Origin: Anaerorhabdus sp036636695
Lineage (GTDB): Bacteria; Bacillota_I; Bacilli_A; Erysipelotrichales; Erysipelotrichaceae
Assembly: GCF_036636695.1 (NCBI RefSeq)
Contig: NZ_JAVWNW010000010.1
Reading direction: 5' to 3' (one strand)
Length of the DNA: 64,000 nt
Shown: positions 25,976-34,600 of the stretch, in pieces
How the letters are laid out: each line of letters begins with the position of its first letter
Numbering within the stretch: the stretch's first letter is position 1
Notes under the pieces: generated by a model
What the model was told of the DNA's origin: nothing
What the model saw: only the letters and a program-made list of their open reading frames with translations
The model's database searches: none
Translations under genes and position numbers: made by a program

Positions 25976-28642
25976 ATGGTAAAGAAAATAATAAGTTTAG
26001 TTACTCAACAAGAAAAAGTAGTAAACGAAAAATTATTAAATGCAACAACTCAAGATGTGAAAGATTTACTAAAAAGTTACAACAATACAGTAGAAGGTTA
26101 TGATGAAAAACAAGTTGAATCTTCTAGAGAAGAGTTTGGAGAAAATATACTTCAACATAAAAAAGAACAACCATGGTATAAATTATTACTAAGTTCTATA
26201 TTAAATCCTTTTTCAATTGTATTAATTATTTTAGCTGTGATTTCATTTTTTACAAAAGATTATGCGGCTGTATCAATTATTGTATTTATGGTATTGCTAG
26301 GAGCTGTGCTTAGTTTTATGCAAGAATATAAAAGTTCAAAAGCAGTTGAAAAACTAACTGAACTTGTAGAAACAAAAATCACGGTTCAACGACTTGATAA
26401 TCATGAGTCAATCAAAATGGAAATTCCAATGGATGAATTAGTTGTTGGAGATATTTTGCATTTATCTGCAGGGGATATTATTCCAGCTGATGCACGATTA
26501 ATTCAAGCTAAAGATTTCTTTGTGAGCCAATCTTCACTTACTGGTGAGAGTGAACCAGTAGAAAAATATGGTGAAACATTAAATGAAAGACCTAAACAAG
26601 CGCTTGAAGCAAATAACCTAGTTTTTATGGGATGCAATATTATTTCTGGATCAGCCCAAGCTATTGTTATTACAATAGGTAGTAATACAATATTTGGGAA
26701 TATTGCTAACCAATTACAAGAAAAACCAGTAATTACTAGTTTTGAAAAAGGTGTTAATTCGGTTTCCTGGATTTTTATTCGATTTATGTTGATTATGGCA
26801 CCTGTCGTATTATTGTTAAATGGCTTTACAAAAGGAAATTGGCTTGAAGCTTTCTTATTTGCATTGTCAGTAGCCGTTGGATTAACACCAGAAATGTTGC
26901 CAATGATTGTATCAGTAAACCTTGCAAAAGGTGCAATCGCAATGTCTAAGAAAAAAGTTATTGTGAAAAAATTAAATGCGATTCAGAATTTTGGTGCAAT
27001 GGATGTATTATGTACAGATAAAACGGGTACAATTACACAAGATAAAGTTAGCTTAAAATATTATTTGAATATACATGGTCAAGAAGATGATCGTATCTTA
27101 AGACATGGCTTCCTTAATAGTTATTATCAAACCGGATTAAAAAACTTAATGGATATAGCAATTATTAATCATGTTCAAGATAGTGAACAACAAGATCTTT
27201 TCAATAACTATAAAAAGATTGATGAGATTCCATTTGACTTCAATCGTAGAAGAATGAGTGTTGTTGTAGAAAATACAACTAATGAGTCAGTACAATTAAT
27301 TACAAAAGGGGCAATTGAAGAGATGTTGTCAATTTGTACTCATGCAGAATATGCAGATAGTATTGAAGAACTTACAGATGAAATAAGAAAAGAGATTTTA
27401 AATCGATGTTATGAATATAATGAACAAGGATTTAGAGTATTAGGAATTGCTCATAAAAATTTACCTTCAATTGATAGTGTTATCTCTGTAGATGATGAAC
27501 AGGGGATGGTTCTACTTGGATACCTTGCATTCTTTGATCCACCTAAAGAAAGTACAAAAGATGCCCTAAATGCTTTGCATGAGTATGGTGTTAATGTAAA
27601 AGTACTTACAGGTGATAATGATGCAGTAACGCGTTATATTTGTAATCAAGTGGGACTAAATGGTAATAATATCATTCTTGGTGAAATGGTTGAAGCAATG
27701 GACGATGCGGAACTTAAAAAATGTGTTGAAGAAGTAGATGTCTTCGCAAAATTATCACCAGCACAAAAAACAAGAATCGTTGAAGCATTAAGAAATGATG
27801 GACATACAGTTGGATTTATGGGAGATGGTATTAATGATGCTTCCGCAATGAAAATGGCTGATGTTGGCATTTCGGTAGATTCAGCTGTGGATATTGCTAA
27901 AGAAAGTGCTTCTATTATTCTTTTAGAAAAAGATTTGATGGTTCTAGAAAATGGAATTATTGAAGGTAGAAAAACGTATGCGAATATAATGAAATATATT
28001 AAAATTACTGCTAGTTCAAATTTTGGTAATATGTTTTCAATACTTGTCGCAAGTGCATTTCTTCCTTTCATGCCAATGTTACCGTTGCAAATCTTAATCT
28101 TAAATTTAATTTATGATATTTCGTGTACCGCAATACCATGGGACAATGTTGATGAGGACTATTTGAAAAAACCAAAACAATGGGATGCAAGTAGTATATC
28201 TAAGTTTATGATTTATATTGGACCTACAAGTTCCATCTTCGATATTTTGACATACGCAATACTCTTCTTTGGTGTTTGTCCATTTGTTTTTGGAGGAGCA
28301 TATCACACATTGGACCCTGCTAAACAACTTTTATTTGTCGGATTATTCCAAACAGGTTGGTTTGTTGAAAGTCTATGGACACAAACATCAATTATTCATA
28401 TGTTAAGAAGTTCAAAGACTCCATTCGTGCATACATTTCCTTCAAAACAATTGATTTTTGGTACAACATTTGGAATTATAGTAGGAACGATACTACCGAT
28501 GACTGGACTTGGAAAAACATTAAATATGGTTCAACTGCCATTCACATATTATTTTATTCTATTAGGTATAATTATTATGTATATGATTGTTGTAACGAAT
28601 ATGAAGAGAATTTATATTAGAAAATTTAAAGAATTATTATAA
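25976..28642 (+). CDS. mgtA: Magnesium-translocating P-type ATPase
   Basis: The start is ATG 25976, after AGAGGAGGATAAAAA; the frame upstream to 25940 is non-coding leader. The 888-residue protein is a type IIIB P-type ATPase: SQSSLTGESEPVEKYG, phosphorylation motif VLCTDKTGTITQDKV with Asp near residue 348, KGAIEEMLSIC in the nucleotide domain, VKVLTGDNDAVTR and GFMGDGINDASAMKMADVG. About ten membrane helices, with LSVAVGLTPEMLPMIVSVNLA as M4. It imports Mg2+ and is governed by the M-box. A short hairpin CCTCTT-GAAA-AAGAGG (25949-25964) overlaps its ribosome site. Confidence 0.95.
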   Translation: MVKKIISLVTQQEKVVNEKLLNATTQDVKDLLKSYNNTVEGYDEKQVESSREEFGENILQHKKEQPWYKLLLSSILNPFSIVLIILAVISFFTKDYAAVSIIVFMVLLGAVLSFMQEYKSSKAVEKLTELVETKITVQRLDNHESIKMEIPMDELVVGDILHLSAGDIIPADARLIQAKDFFVSQSSLTGESEPVEKYGETLNERPKQALEANNLVFMGCNIISGSAQAIVITIGSNTIFGNIANQLQEKPVITSFEKGVNSVSWIFIRFMLIMAPVVLLLNGFTKGNWLEAFLFALSVAVGLTPEMLPMIVSVNLAKGAIAMSKKKVIVKKLNAIQNFGAMDVLCTDKTGTITQDKVSLKYYLNIHGQEDDRILRHGFLNSYYQTGLKNLMDIAIINHVQDSEQQDLFNNYKKIDEIPFDFNRRRMSVVVENTTNESVQLITKGAIEEMLSICTHAEYADSIEELTDEIRKEILNRCYEYNEQGFRVLGIAHKNLPSIDSVISVDDEQGMVLLGYLAFFDPPKESTKDALNALHEYGVNVKVLTGDNDAVTRYICNQVGLNGNNIILGEMVEAMDDAELKKCVEEVDVFAKLSPAQKTRIVEALRNDGHTVGFMGDGINDASAMKMADVGISVDSAVDIAKESASIILLEKDLMVLENGIIEGRKTYANIMKYIKITASSNFGNMFSILVASAFLPFMPMLPLQILILNLIYDISCTAIPWDNVDEDYLKKPKQWDASSISKFMIYIGPTSSIFDILTYAILFFGVCPFVFGGAYHTLDPAKQLLFVGLFQTGWFVESLWTQTSIIHMLRSSKTPFVHTFPSKQLIFGTTFGIIVGTILPMTGLGKTLNMVQLPFTYYFILLGIIIMYMIVVTNMKRIYIRKFKELL

Positions 28643-28675
28643 AAAAGATAAGCTCAAATTTGGGCTTATCTTTTA
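28643..28675. terminator. Bidirectional terminator between mgtA and the histidine kinase
   Basis: AAAGATAAGC (28644-28653) pairs with GCTTATCTTT (28664-28673); A and T tracts on both sides suit both convergent transcripts. Confidence 0.85.
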
Positions 28676-29952
28676 AGTTTAATTGTGAATTTTGATCCAT
28701 GATTTAAGTAGTCATCAACGACAATTGTGCCATGATGAAATTCAACACCATGTTTTACAATTGCAAGTCCAAGTCCAGTTCCTTCAATTTGCGAACTGTG
28801 TGACTTATCACTTCTAAAGAATCTTTCAAAGATTCTTTCTTTATCTATATCATTAATACCAATACCATCATCTTTTATGGTTATTTCTACAAACTTACCA
28901 CGTTCTTTCATATCAATCCATACATGACCGTTACGGGTATTGTATTTAATGGCATTTTGAATTAAATTATAAAAAATTTCATAAATGATTTGTGAAACAG
29001 CACGTCCAGTGACAGGGACTGAATTATCAACCAAAGTAATACCGTTTAGATTTGCATAATCACTCAAACTGCGGAGTACTTGGTGTAAAACTTCTTGATA
29101 GTTAATTTGATCATAATCAAGCTGTACAGTACCTTCATCAAGTTTAGATAACTTAATAATGTCTTCAATTGTGCGAAGTAAGTGTTTCGATTCATCAACT
29201 ATTTTTTGTGAGAATTCTTGGGTATTATCTCCTTGAAGATTATTTGCCATAATTTCCGCATAACCAGAAATACTTGTGAGTGGCGTTTTTAATTCGTGAG
29301 ATACATTCGCACTGAATTCTTTTCTTATTTTGTTATGATAGTTAAGATTTTCTAACAAAGGTTTAAGTTCTGGATAAGTATCATTCGCTAATGGAATATC
29401 AAGATTTAAGTGATTGATTGGATCGATAATTTTACGAGTAAGAAATCTTGCAACTATTAGACATACAATAAATACTATAATTAAAATAAACATAATAGGG
29501 ACAATTGAAGGAATCATAATAGTTAATGCAGAGTTGGCTATTGTTGAAAGACGCAATACAGATCCATCATTTAAGCGCAGGGCATAATAATAGGTTGTTT
29601 CATTCAATGTGTCAGAATAGCGTGTACGTTCAGCACTACCAAACTTTACTGCATCAACGAATTCTGGGCGATTACTATGATTGATTAAACTATTTGAATC
29701 ATATTGTGAATCATAGAGTACATTGCCATCAGCGTTGATTAATGTGATTCGTGAATCTGAATAGAATTTAGTTTCCAAGAAAACACTGGGGTCTTCATTA
29801 TAGTATTTAGCTAAAGCATTTGTTTCAGTTTTAAGCGTTAACCGAATATTTTTTGAAATATCATTGTAGAAAAAAAAGGCACATAGTAAGTAAGCAATTG
29901 TAACAAAGATAATTGAAGTTATGGCGATACTTTGGAAAATCTTCTTTTTCAT
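28666..29952 (-). CDS. phoR: Sensor histidine kinase, PhoR-like
   Basis: A 428-residue membrane kinase: TM1 (about 8-30), an extracytoplasmic domain (about 31-140) with a PAS/Cache-like LINADGNVLYDSQYDS segment, TM2 (about 143-170), then dimerisation motif FSANVSHELKTPLTSISGYAEI with the phosphorylated His, N box (IFYNLIQNAIKYN), G1 (IKDDGIGI), F and G2 (GTGLGLAIVKHGV). It overlaps the response regulator gene by 4 bp. The closeness of pst-phoU and the PhoR-like layout suggest phosphate sensing, but another signal cannot be excluded. It is convergent with mgtA. Confidence 0.85.
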   Translation of the reverse strand: MKKKIFQSIAITSIIFVTIAYLLCAFFFYNDISKNIRLTLKTETNALAKYYNEDPSVFLETKFYSDSRITLINADGNVLYDSQYDSNSLINHSNRPEFVDAVKFGSAERTRYSDTLNETTYYYALRLNDGSVLRLSTIANSALTIMIPSIVPIMFILIIVFIVCLIVARFLTRKIIDPINHLNLDIPLANDTYPELKPLLENLNYHNKIRKEFSANVSHELKTPLTSISGYAEIMANNLQGDNTQEFSQKIVDESKHLLRTIEDIIKLSKLDEGTVQLDYDQINYQEVLHQVLRSLSDYANLNGITLVDNSVPVTGRAVSQIIYEIFYNLIQNAIKYNTRNGHVWIDMKERGKFVEITIKDDGIGINDIDKERIFERFFRSDKSHSSQIEGTGLGLAIVKHGVEFHHGTIVVDDYLNHGSKFTIKLKR

Positions 29953-30632
29953 TCAGGATCCACCATACGATAACCAACACCACGAATTGTTTCAATATAA
30001 TCACTTGCATGTTCTAATTTTGAACGCAATGTACGAATATGTACATCGACTGTTCTAGTTTCACCATAATAATCATAACCCCATATTTGTTCAAGTAATT
30101 GATCTCTAGTTAAAACAATTCCTTGGTTTTCCATAAGAAGTTTCAATAATTCAAATTCTTTTAATGTTAAAGTAATACGTTGATCACCTAATAATACAAA
30201 ATGACGTTGTGTATCAATAGTTAAATCTTTGAATGTAATTGTTTTTGATGAAGTTGGTTTTTCCATACGACGTAATACTGCTTTAATACGCGCAACTAAT
30301 TCCATGATGCCAAATGGTTTTGTTATATAATCATCTGCTCCTAAGTCTAAGCCTTGTACTTTATCATACTCACTGTTTTTTGCAGTTAATAAAATGACGG
30401 GGATATTTTTAGTTGTAATTGATGATTTAAGTTGTTTAAGAATTGAAAGACCACTTTCACCAGGTAACATGACATCTAAAAGAATTAATTCTGGTTTTTC
30501 TTCAGAAAGTGCAGGATAAAAACTTTTTGCTTCACTAAATCCTTTTGCTTGAAAGCCAGTAGAATTCAGCGTATATACAATTAATTCTTGAATATTTTGT
30601 TCATCTTCAATAACATAAATCATACTCTCCAC
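29949..30632 (-). CDS. phoP: OmpR/PhoB-family response regulator
   Basis: A 227-residue regulator: receiver domain with acidic pocket (VIEDE), phosphoryl-acceptor Asp in ELILLDVMLPGE (about residue 53), switch residues in LLTAKN and the Lys of YITKPFG; then a winged-helix domain (about 130-225) with LTLKEFELLKLLMENQG, VDVHIRTLRSKL and IETIRGVGYRM. It is transcribed first and coupled to the kinase gene. It is the likely regulator of the pst operon; binding to the TTWACA repeats before pstS is an inference. Confidence 0.88.
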   Translation of the reverse strand: MESMIYVIEDEQNIQELIVYTLNSTGFQAKGFSEAKSFYPALSEEKPELILLDVMLPGESGLSILKQLKSSITTKNIPVILLTAKNSEYDKVQGLDLGADDYITKPFGIMELVARIKAVLRRMEKPTSSKTITFKDLTIDTQRHFVLLGDQRITLTLKEFELLKLLMENQGIVLTRDQLLEQIWGYDYYGETRTVDVHIRTLRSKLEHASDYIETIRGVGYRMVDPE

Positions 30633-30747
30633 CTCACCTTAAGTTTACGTGTTTTAACAAATAACTGCAATGTTATTGGTGTTATTTTACTCAAAATTAA
30701 CATTCGTCAAATTTTGTAGAAGTGGTATAATAGTGTCAGGTGATAAG

Positions 30748-31152
30748 ATGAATAAATTTAAAGCAGCATTTTTAAGATTCATGAGCGGACGATATGGTAA
30801 TGATAGTTTAAATAATCTGATATTTGGATTATCAATAGTAATATATTTGGTTAATGCTTTCTTTATCAGAAACTACTTTGTGGGATTATTTTCACAACTA
30901 TTGTTATTGGTTGTGTTATTTAGGATGTTTTCACGAAATTGGTATAAAAGACAAGCGGAAAATAATAAGTATATGGTACTGACACGTCCAATACGATTAA
31001 GAGTATCTTGCCTTGTTAAACAATTTAAAGATAAGGATCGTCGCTATTTTCTTTGTCCAAATTGTCAACAAATTGTGCGAGTTCCTAAAGGTCGTGGAAA
31101 AATTGAAATTGATTGTCCAAAATGCCATCACAGTTTTGAAAGAAAAACATAG
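30748..31152 (+). CDS. Membrane protein with C-terminal zinc ribbon
   Basis: The start is ATG 30748 after CAGGTGATAAG; TATAAT lies at 30726-30731. The 134-residue product has a basic N-terminus, two membrane helices (about 23-62), a basic linker and a C-terminal four-cysteine zinc ribbon: LCPNCQQIVRVPKGRGKIE then IDCPKCHHSFERKT. The layout resembles a conserved Bacillota family of unknown function. A stand-alone gene with its own terminator. Confidence 0.75.
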   Translation: MNKFKAAFLRFMSGRYGNDSLNNLIFGLSIVIYLVNAFFIRNYFVGLFSQLLLLVVLFRMFSRNWYKRQAENNKYMVLTRPIRLRVSCLVKQFKDKDRRYFLCPNCQQIVRVPKGRGKIEIDCPKCHHSFERKT

Positions 31153-31178
31153 AAGGCGATGTTTTAGTAGTTCATGAT

Positions 31179-31208
31179 ACTCCTTCATTTTAATGATAGG
31201 AGTTTTTT
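31179..31208 (+). terminator. Terminator after the zinc-ribbon gene
   Basis: ACTCCT (31179-31184) and AGGAGT (31198-31203) close a stem with inner CATT/AATG pairing, followed by T residues. Confidence 0.75.
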
Positions 31209-31264
31209 AATACACAACTATCATAATAGGTCCACTAATACAAAAAAAGAATAAGGTATTTACC

Positions 31265-31690
31265 TTATTCTATAGTAATTTGCTTTTTGTTTTCGATTTG
31301 TTTAGTAGACATGTTAGGGATAATAATTTTTAATTCACCATTTTCAAATTTAGCTTTGATGTCTTCTTCGTGAATGTTGTCACCGATATAATAGCTTCTT
31401 GAACAGTTGCCAGAGAATCTTTCTTGACGCACGATATGTCCATCTTCATCTTTCTCTTCATTAGAATTTTCTCGGTTTGCACTAATTGTTAGTGTTCCAT
31501 TATTTAATTCAATGGAAATATCCTCTTTCTTAAATCCTGGTAATTCTATATCAAATAAATAATTACCATCTTTCTCTGTGATGTCTGTTTTCATCATGCT
31601 GTAGCTATTACCCAGTGTTTTAAATGGATCTTTAAACATGTCATCAAACATCTCGTCAAACAAACTCAAGCTTCTAGGATAGTATTTCAT
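31265..31690 (-). CDS. Small heat-shock protein, Hsp20 family
   Basis: A 141-residue alpha-crystallin-type chaperone. The core domain (about 35-135) includes YLFDIELPGFKKEDISIELNNGTLTISANR and, near its end, GELKIIIPNMS, a variant of the usual GVL-type strand. ATP-independent holdase for unfolding proteins. The start is preceded on its strand by GGAAAGAGGCGAT. Upstream lies a CIRCE operator on the promoter, so HrcA should repress it. Single-gene unit. Confidence 0.93.
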   Translation of the reverse strand: MKYYPRSLSLFDEMFDDMFKDPFKTLGNSYSMMKTDITEKDGNYLFDIELPGFKKEDISIELNNGTLTISANRENSNEEKDEDGHIVRQERFSGNCSRSYYIGDNIHEEDIKAKFENGELKIIIPNMSTKQIENKKQITIE

Positions 31691-31748
31691 AATATCGCCT
31701 CTTTCCTTTCATGAAATATCTAGAAGAAGTTTCCTCAACTTCAAGTAT

Positions 31749-31790
31749 AGTATAGCACTTTTATTAGCACTGTCAACTATAGAGTGCTAA
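31749..31790 (-). promoter_or_regulatory. CIRCE operator and promoter of hsp20
   Basis: TTAGCACTG (31764-31772), nine bases, GAGTGCTAA (31782-31790) is the HrcA-binding CIRCE element with one mismatch to the consensus TTAGCACTC. On the reverse strand TTGACA (complement of 31771-31776) and TATACT (complement of 31749-31754) with a 16-bp spacer form the promoter, so the -35 lies within CIRCE. HrcA binding would block RNA polymerase. Confidence 0.9.
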
Positions 31791-31865
31791 TTTTTTAAAA
31801 AAAATATATTTTTGAATTATTTTGAATGTAAATTAAGTTTTATAAGTGAGATAGGAGGAAATAAT

Positions 31866-32123
31866 ATGAAAAAATTAATCTCAGTATTCGCTATTTCTGC
31901 ACTAATGTTTGGAGCGACATCAATAGGGGTATTTGCCTATCAAGGTGAGGGCATTTGCCCTAATAATGGTGAATGCACTCAGGAAAATTGCCCAAACGAT
32001 GGTGAATGTCAAAATTATGGACTAGCAAAAAAAGGTGATAACCAAAAGAAGTCAGGTAATGGTACCAAAGAAGCTAAGCGTGCTAGAATATATCAAAGCA
32101 CAAGAATGAATTGTAATCGTTAA
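31866..32123 (+). CDS. Small secreted Cys-rich protein
   Basis: The start is ATG 31866 after GATAGGAGGAAATAAT. The 85-residue product has a signal peptide (KKLISVFAISALMFGATSIGVFA, likely cut after FAY or FA) and then a doubled motif CPNNGEC-TQEN-CPNDGEC, four cysteines in all, and a Lys/Gly-rich tail ending RMNCNR with a fifth. No family is recognised. It is followed 23 bp later by an ECF sigma factor and its likely anti-sigma protein, so it may be part of the stimulon or the sensing module. Confidence 0.65.
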   Translation: MKKLISVFAISALMFGATSIGVFAYQGEGICPNNGECTQENCPNDGECQNYGLAKKGDNQKKSGNGTKEAKRARIYQSTRMNCNR

Positions 32124-32146
32124 ATAAAAATGAACAGGAGATATTC

Positions 32147-32644
32147 ATGGCAAGTGAATTAGAACTTCAACAGGCAATTGATAAATATGCAAGTGAAGTA
32201 AGAAAAATTTGTTTTATTCAATGTAAGTCAGAGGCTGATGTCGATGATATTTTTCAAACTGTCTTTATTAAATATTTTGAAAGAAAAGAATCATTCATCG
32301 ATGAACAACATGAAAAGGCATGGATAATTAGAGTTACCATTAATGCTTGTCATGATATCTTCCGTTCTTGGTTTTATCAGAAAGCAGTACTCACTGATGA
32401 TTTTAGTCAATTTAGCATAGAAACAAAAAGCAATGATGGAAGACTTATAGAAGCTGTTCGCAAACTGAAACCCAATTTAAAAAATGCAATTTATTTATAT
32501 TATTATGAAGGATATGCAATTAAGGAAATTGCGGAAATAGTAAAAGCAAATGAACATACCGTATCAACTTGGTTAGTACGGGGTAGAAAAGAGTTGAAGA
32601 AAATGTTAGGAGGTGACTTTCTTGAAGAAGATGAAACAGCTTGA
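32147..32644 (+). CDS. ECF-type sigma-70 factor
   Basis: A 165-residue sigma factor. Region 2 (about 10-75) has CKSEADVDDIFQTVFIKYF and KAWIIRVTINACHDIFRS; region 4 (about 105-155) has LKNAIYLYYYEGYAIKEIAEIVKANEHTVSTWLVRGRKEL. The start follows AACAGGAGATATTC. The next gene overlaps its end and encodes a membrane anti-sigma protein, the common arrangement. Target promoters are unknown; the neighbouring Cys-rich gene is a candidate. Confidence 0.92.
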   Translation: MASELELQQAIDKYASEVRKICFIQCKSEADVDDIFQTVFIKYFERKESFIDEQHEKAWIIRVTINACHDIFRSWFYQKAVLTDDFSQFSIETKSNDGRLIEAVRKLKPNLKNAIYLYYYEGYAIKEIAEIVKANEHTVSTWLVRGRKELKKMLGGDFLEEDETA

Positions 32645-33323
32645 TCATATTGAAGTAAGCGAAGAAAAGAAACAACAAATTTTTGAACAAGTTCTCACAA
32701 AGAAATCAATGAAATATTTTAAACCATCACTTATTATCACATTAGTGTCAGTACTAATATTGGCATTGTTAGTGAGTTTTCCTTCTTTTAGAAATGCTCC
32801 TATCATTCAAAATAATCTTATTATAAGTGCGGTTGCGATGGAATCAGATGCAAGTATCATTTTAAATTTAAATGATAACGATCAAGTAGTTTCAATTGAA
32901 ACAACAGGAGAAGAAGTAAAGTTTATTCAAAATAAAACTGATTTAGTAGGGTTAAATGTTCAAGATGCCATGGCAATAATACTTGAACTTGAAGATTATC
33001 AAAAAATCTTAAATAATGAAAATTTAGAAATAATCATTTACTCTGATATTGATAGTAAAGAATTAAATTTGGGAACACAAGTGAATGAGGTACTTACAAA
33101 ACATATGCGTAATGAAAGGTGCAATATGCAGTACGTTGATAAAGAAACGTTTGACAAAGCAAGACAAAAAAATATGGGAGTAGGTAAATATACAAGAATT
33201 GAAAACATTTTAGAAAGTGATGATACCTATACCTTTGATGAGTTAGAAAAATGCAGTATGAATGAGCTAACTGAGATTCAAGGAAAATGCAAAGGGAATG
33301 GACATATGAAGGGATGTAAATAG
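32622..33323 (+). CDS. Probable membrane anti-sigma factor with RsgI-like middle domain
   Basis: TTG 32622 is chosen as start because AGGAGGTG (32607-32614) lies 7 bases before it; ATG 32631 and GTG 32613 are alternatives. The product has about 233 residues, a short cytoplasmic N-terminus able to contact the sigma factor, and one membrane helix (SLIITLVSVLILALLVSF). The extracytoplasmic region resembles the RsgI middle domain (SIILNLNDNDQVVSIETTGE ... VGLNVQDAMAIILELE). The C-terminus is Cys-bearing (KCSMNELTEIQGKCKGNG). It overlaps the sigma gene by 23 bp. Function is inferred from topology, family likeness and pairing. Confidence 0.75.
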   Translation: MKKMKQLDHIEVSEEKKQQIFEQVLTKKSMKYFKPSLIITLVSVLILALLVSFPSFRNAPIIQNNLIISAVAMESDASIILNLNDNDQVVSIETTGEEVKFIQNKTDLVGLNVQDAMAIILELEDYQKILNNENLEIIIYSDIDSKELNLGTQVNEVLTKHMRNERCNMQYVDKETFDKARQKNMGVGKYTRIENILESDDTYTFDELEKCSMNELTEIQGKCKGNGHMKGCK

Positions 33324-33372
33324 CATCCTTTTTAAGTGTAAGAAAAGTTTAAACGATATCTAGTTATAACAA

Positions 33373-33418
33373 CAAAATTAAAAGGATTAACTTCTGTATA
33401 AGTCAGAAATCAATCCTT
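33373..33418 (-). terminator. Terminator of asnA (reverse strand)
   Basis: On the reverse strand AAGGATTG and AATCCTTTTAATTTT close a hairpin with an inner TTCTG/CAGAA stem, and the T tract follows in the asnA direction. Confidence 0.65.
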
Positions 33419-33471
33419 GTAGCTATTTAATCAAACTTTAATTGGATTCACTACATTTAACCCGTATGTTT

Positions 33472-34479
33472 TTATAAGATATGAATTTTATGCGCTAAAC
33501 ATGTATCAATCATTTCTTGAGGCCATATACTTGCCTGAACTTCTCCTACATGTGCTTTGTTTAATAATAACATGCATAATCTAGATTGACCGATACCTCC
33601 ACCAATAGTGTAAGGTAATTCTTTATTCACAATCATTTTATGATAAGGAAGGGATAATCTTTCGATACAGTTAGCCTTTTCGCATTGTGATTGAATTGAT
33701 TCTTCATCAACACGAATTCCCATACTTGAGATTTCTAAACCACATTGTAGCGTTTCATGCCAAAAGAAGATATCTCCGTTTAGGTTCCAATCATCATAGT
33801 CAGGGGCACGTCCATCATGGGGATTACCACTTTTTAATTTTTCACCAATCTTCATGATAAATACACAACCTAATTCTTTAGAAATTGCATTTTCACGTTC
33901 TTTTGGTGAAAGTTCAGGATATTTATCTTCTAATTCTTGTGAAGTTATAAAGTGGATTTTATTTGGAAGATGGTTTACAGCTTGAGGATATTTATACCAA
34001 ACTTCATGTTCCATGTGCTTGATTACTTTGAAAATATCTTGCACAGTTTGTTTAAGTACTTCTTCTGTGCGCTCTTCTTTTGTAATTATTTTTTCCCAAT
34101 CCCATTGATCAACGTAACAAGAATGTGTATTATCAACTTCTTCATCACGGCGGATTGCATTCATGTTTGTATATAAACCTTCATGTACTTCAAAATCATA
34201 TTTTTTAAGTGCCAAACGTTTCCATTTCGCAAGGGATTGAACAACTTCAATCTCATCATTCGGTAATTCTTTCATGTCAAAACTTACTGGACGTTCAATG
34301 CCATTCAAATTATCATTTAATCCAGAACTCTTTTCTACAAAAAGGGGTGCTGAAATACGTGATAATCCAAGAACTTTACCCAATTCTTTTTGAAATGTAT
34401 CACGGATGTATTTAATAGCGTCTTGCGTTTCTCTTACTGTAAGTATAGGATCATAGTTTTCAGGTAATATTAATTTCAT
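33472..34479 (-). CDS. asnA: Aspartate-ammonia ligase (AsnA-type asparagine synthetase)
   Basis: A 335-residue enzyme related to class II tRNA synthetases, making asparagine from aspartate, ammonia and ATP. Diagnostic stretches are APLFVEKSSGLNDNLNG, RPVSFDMKE, LYTNMNAIRRDEEVDNTHSCYVDQWDWEK, and the ATP-binding C-terminus LPYTIGGGIGQSRLCMLLLNK. Length matches the family. The ATG follows GAGGAACACTT on the reverse strand. Single-gene unit, divergent from rimO. Confidence 0.96.
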   Translation of the reverse strand: MKLILPENYDPILTVRETQDAIKYIRDTFQKELGKVLGLSRISAPLFVEKSSGLNDNLNGIERPVSFDMKELPNDEIEVVQSLAKWKRLALKKYDFEVHEGLYTNMNAIRRDEEVDNTHSCYVDQWDWEKIITKEERTEEVLKQTVQDIFKVIKHMEHEVWYKYPQAVNHLPNKIHFITSQELEDKYPELSPKERENAISKELGCVFIMKIGEKLKSGNPHDGRAPDYDDWNLNGDIFFWHETLQCGLEISSMGIRVDEESIQSQCEKANCIERLSLPYHKMIVNKELPYTIGGGIGQSRLCMLLLNKAHVGEVQASIWPQEMIDTCLAHKIHIL

Positions 34480-34600
34480 AAGTGTTCCTCACATTTGTGT
34501 TTTATTATAGACTATTTTGAAAGACAGTTGAAGAAAAATGTGCGCAACTCTCCAAATATAGTATTGTTTATGTTACAATATGACCGGAAAGTTGGTAGTT

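Noticed and set aside
28375..28620. Separate ORF near the end of mgtA in another frame
   Set aside because: It lies fully inside the conserved C-terminal membrane region of mgtA and has low-complexity Tyr/Asn/Ile composition.
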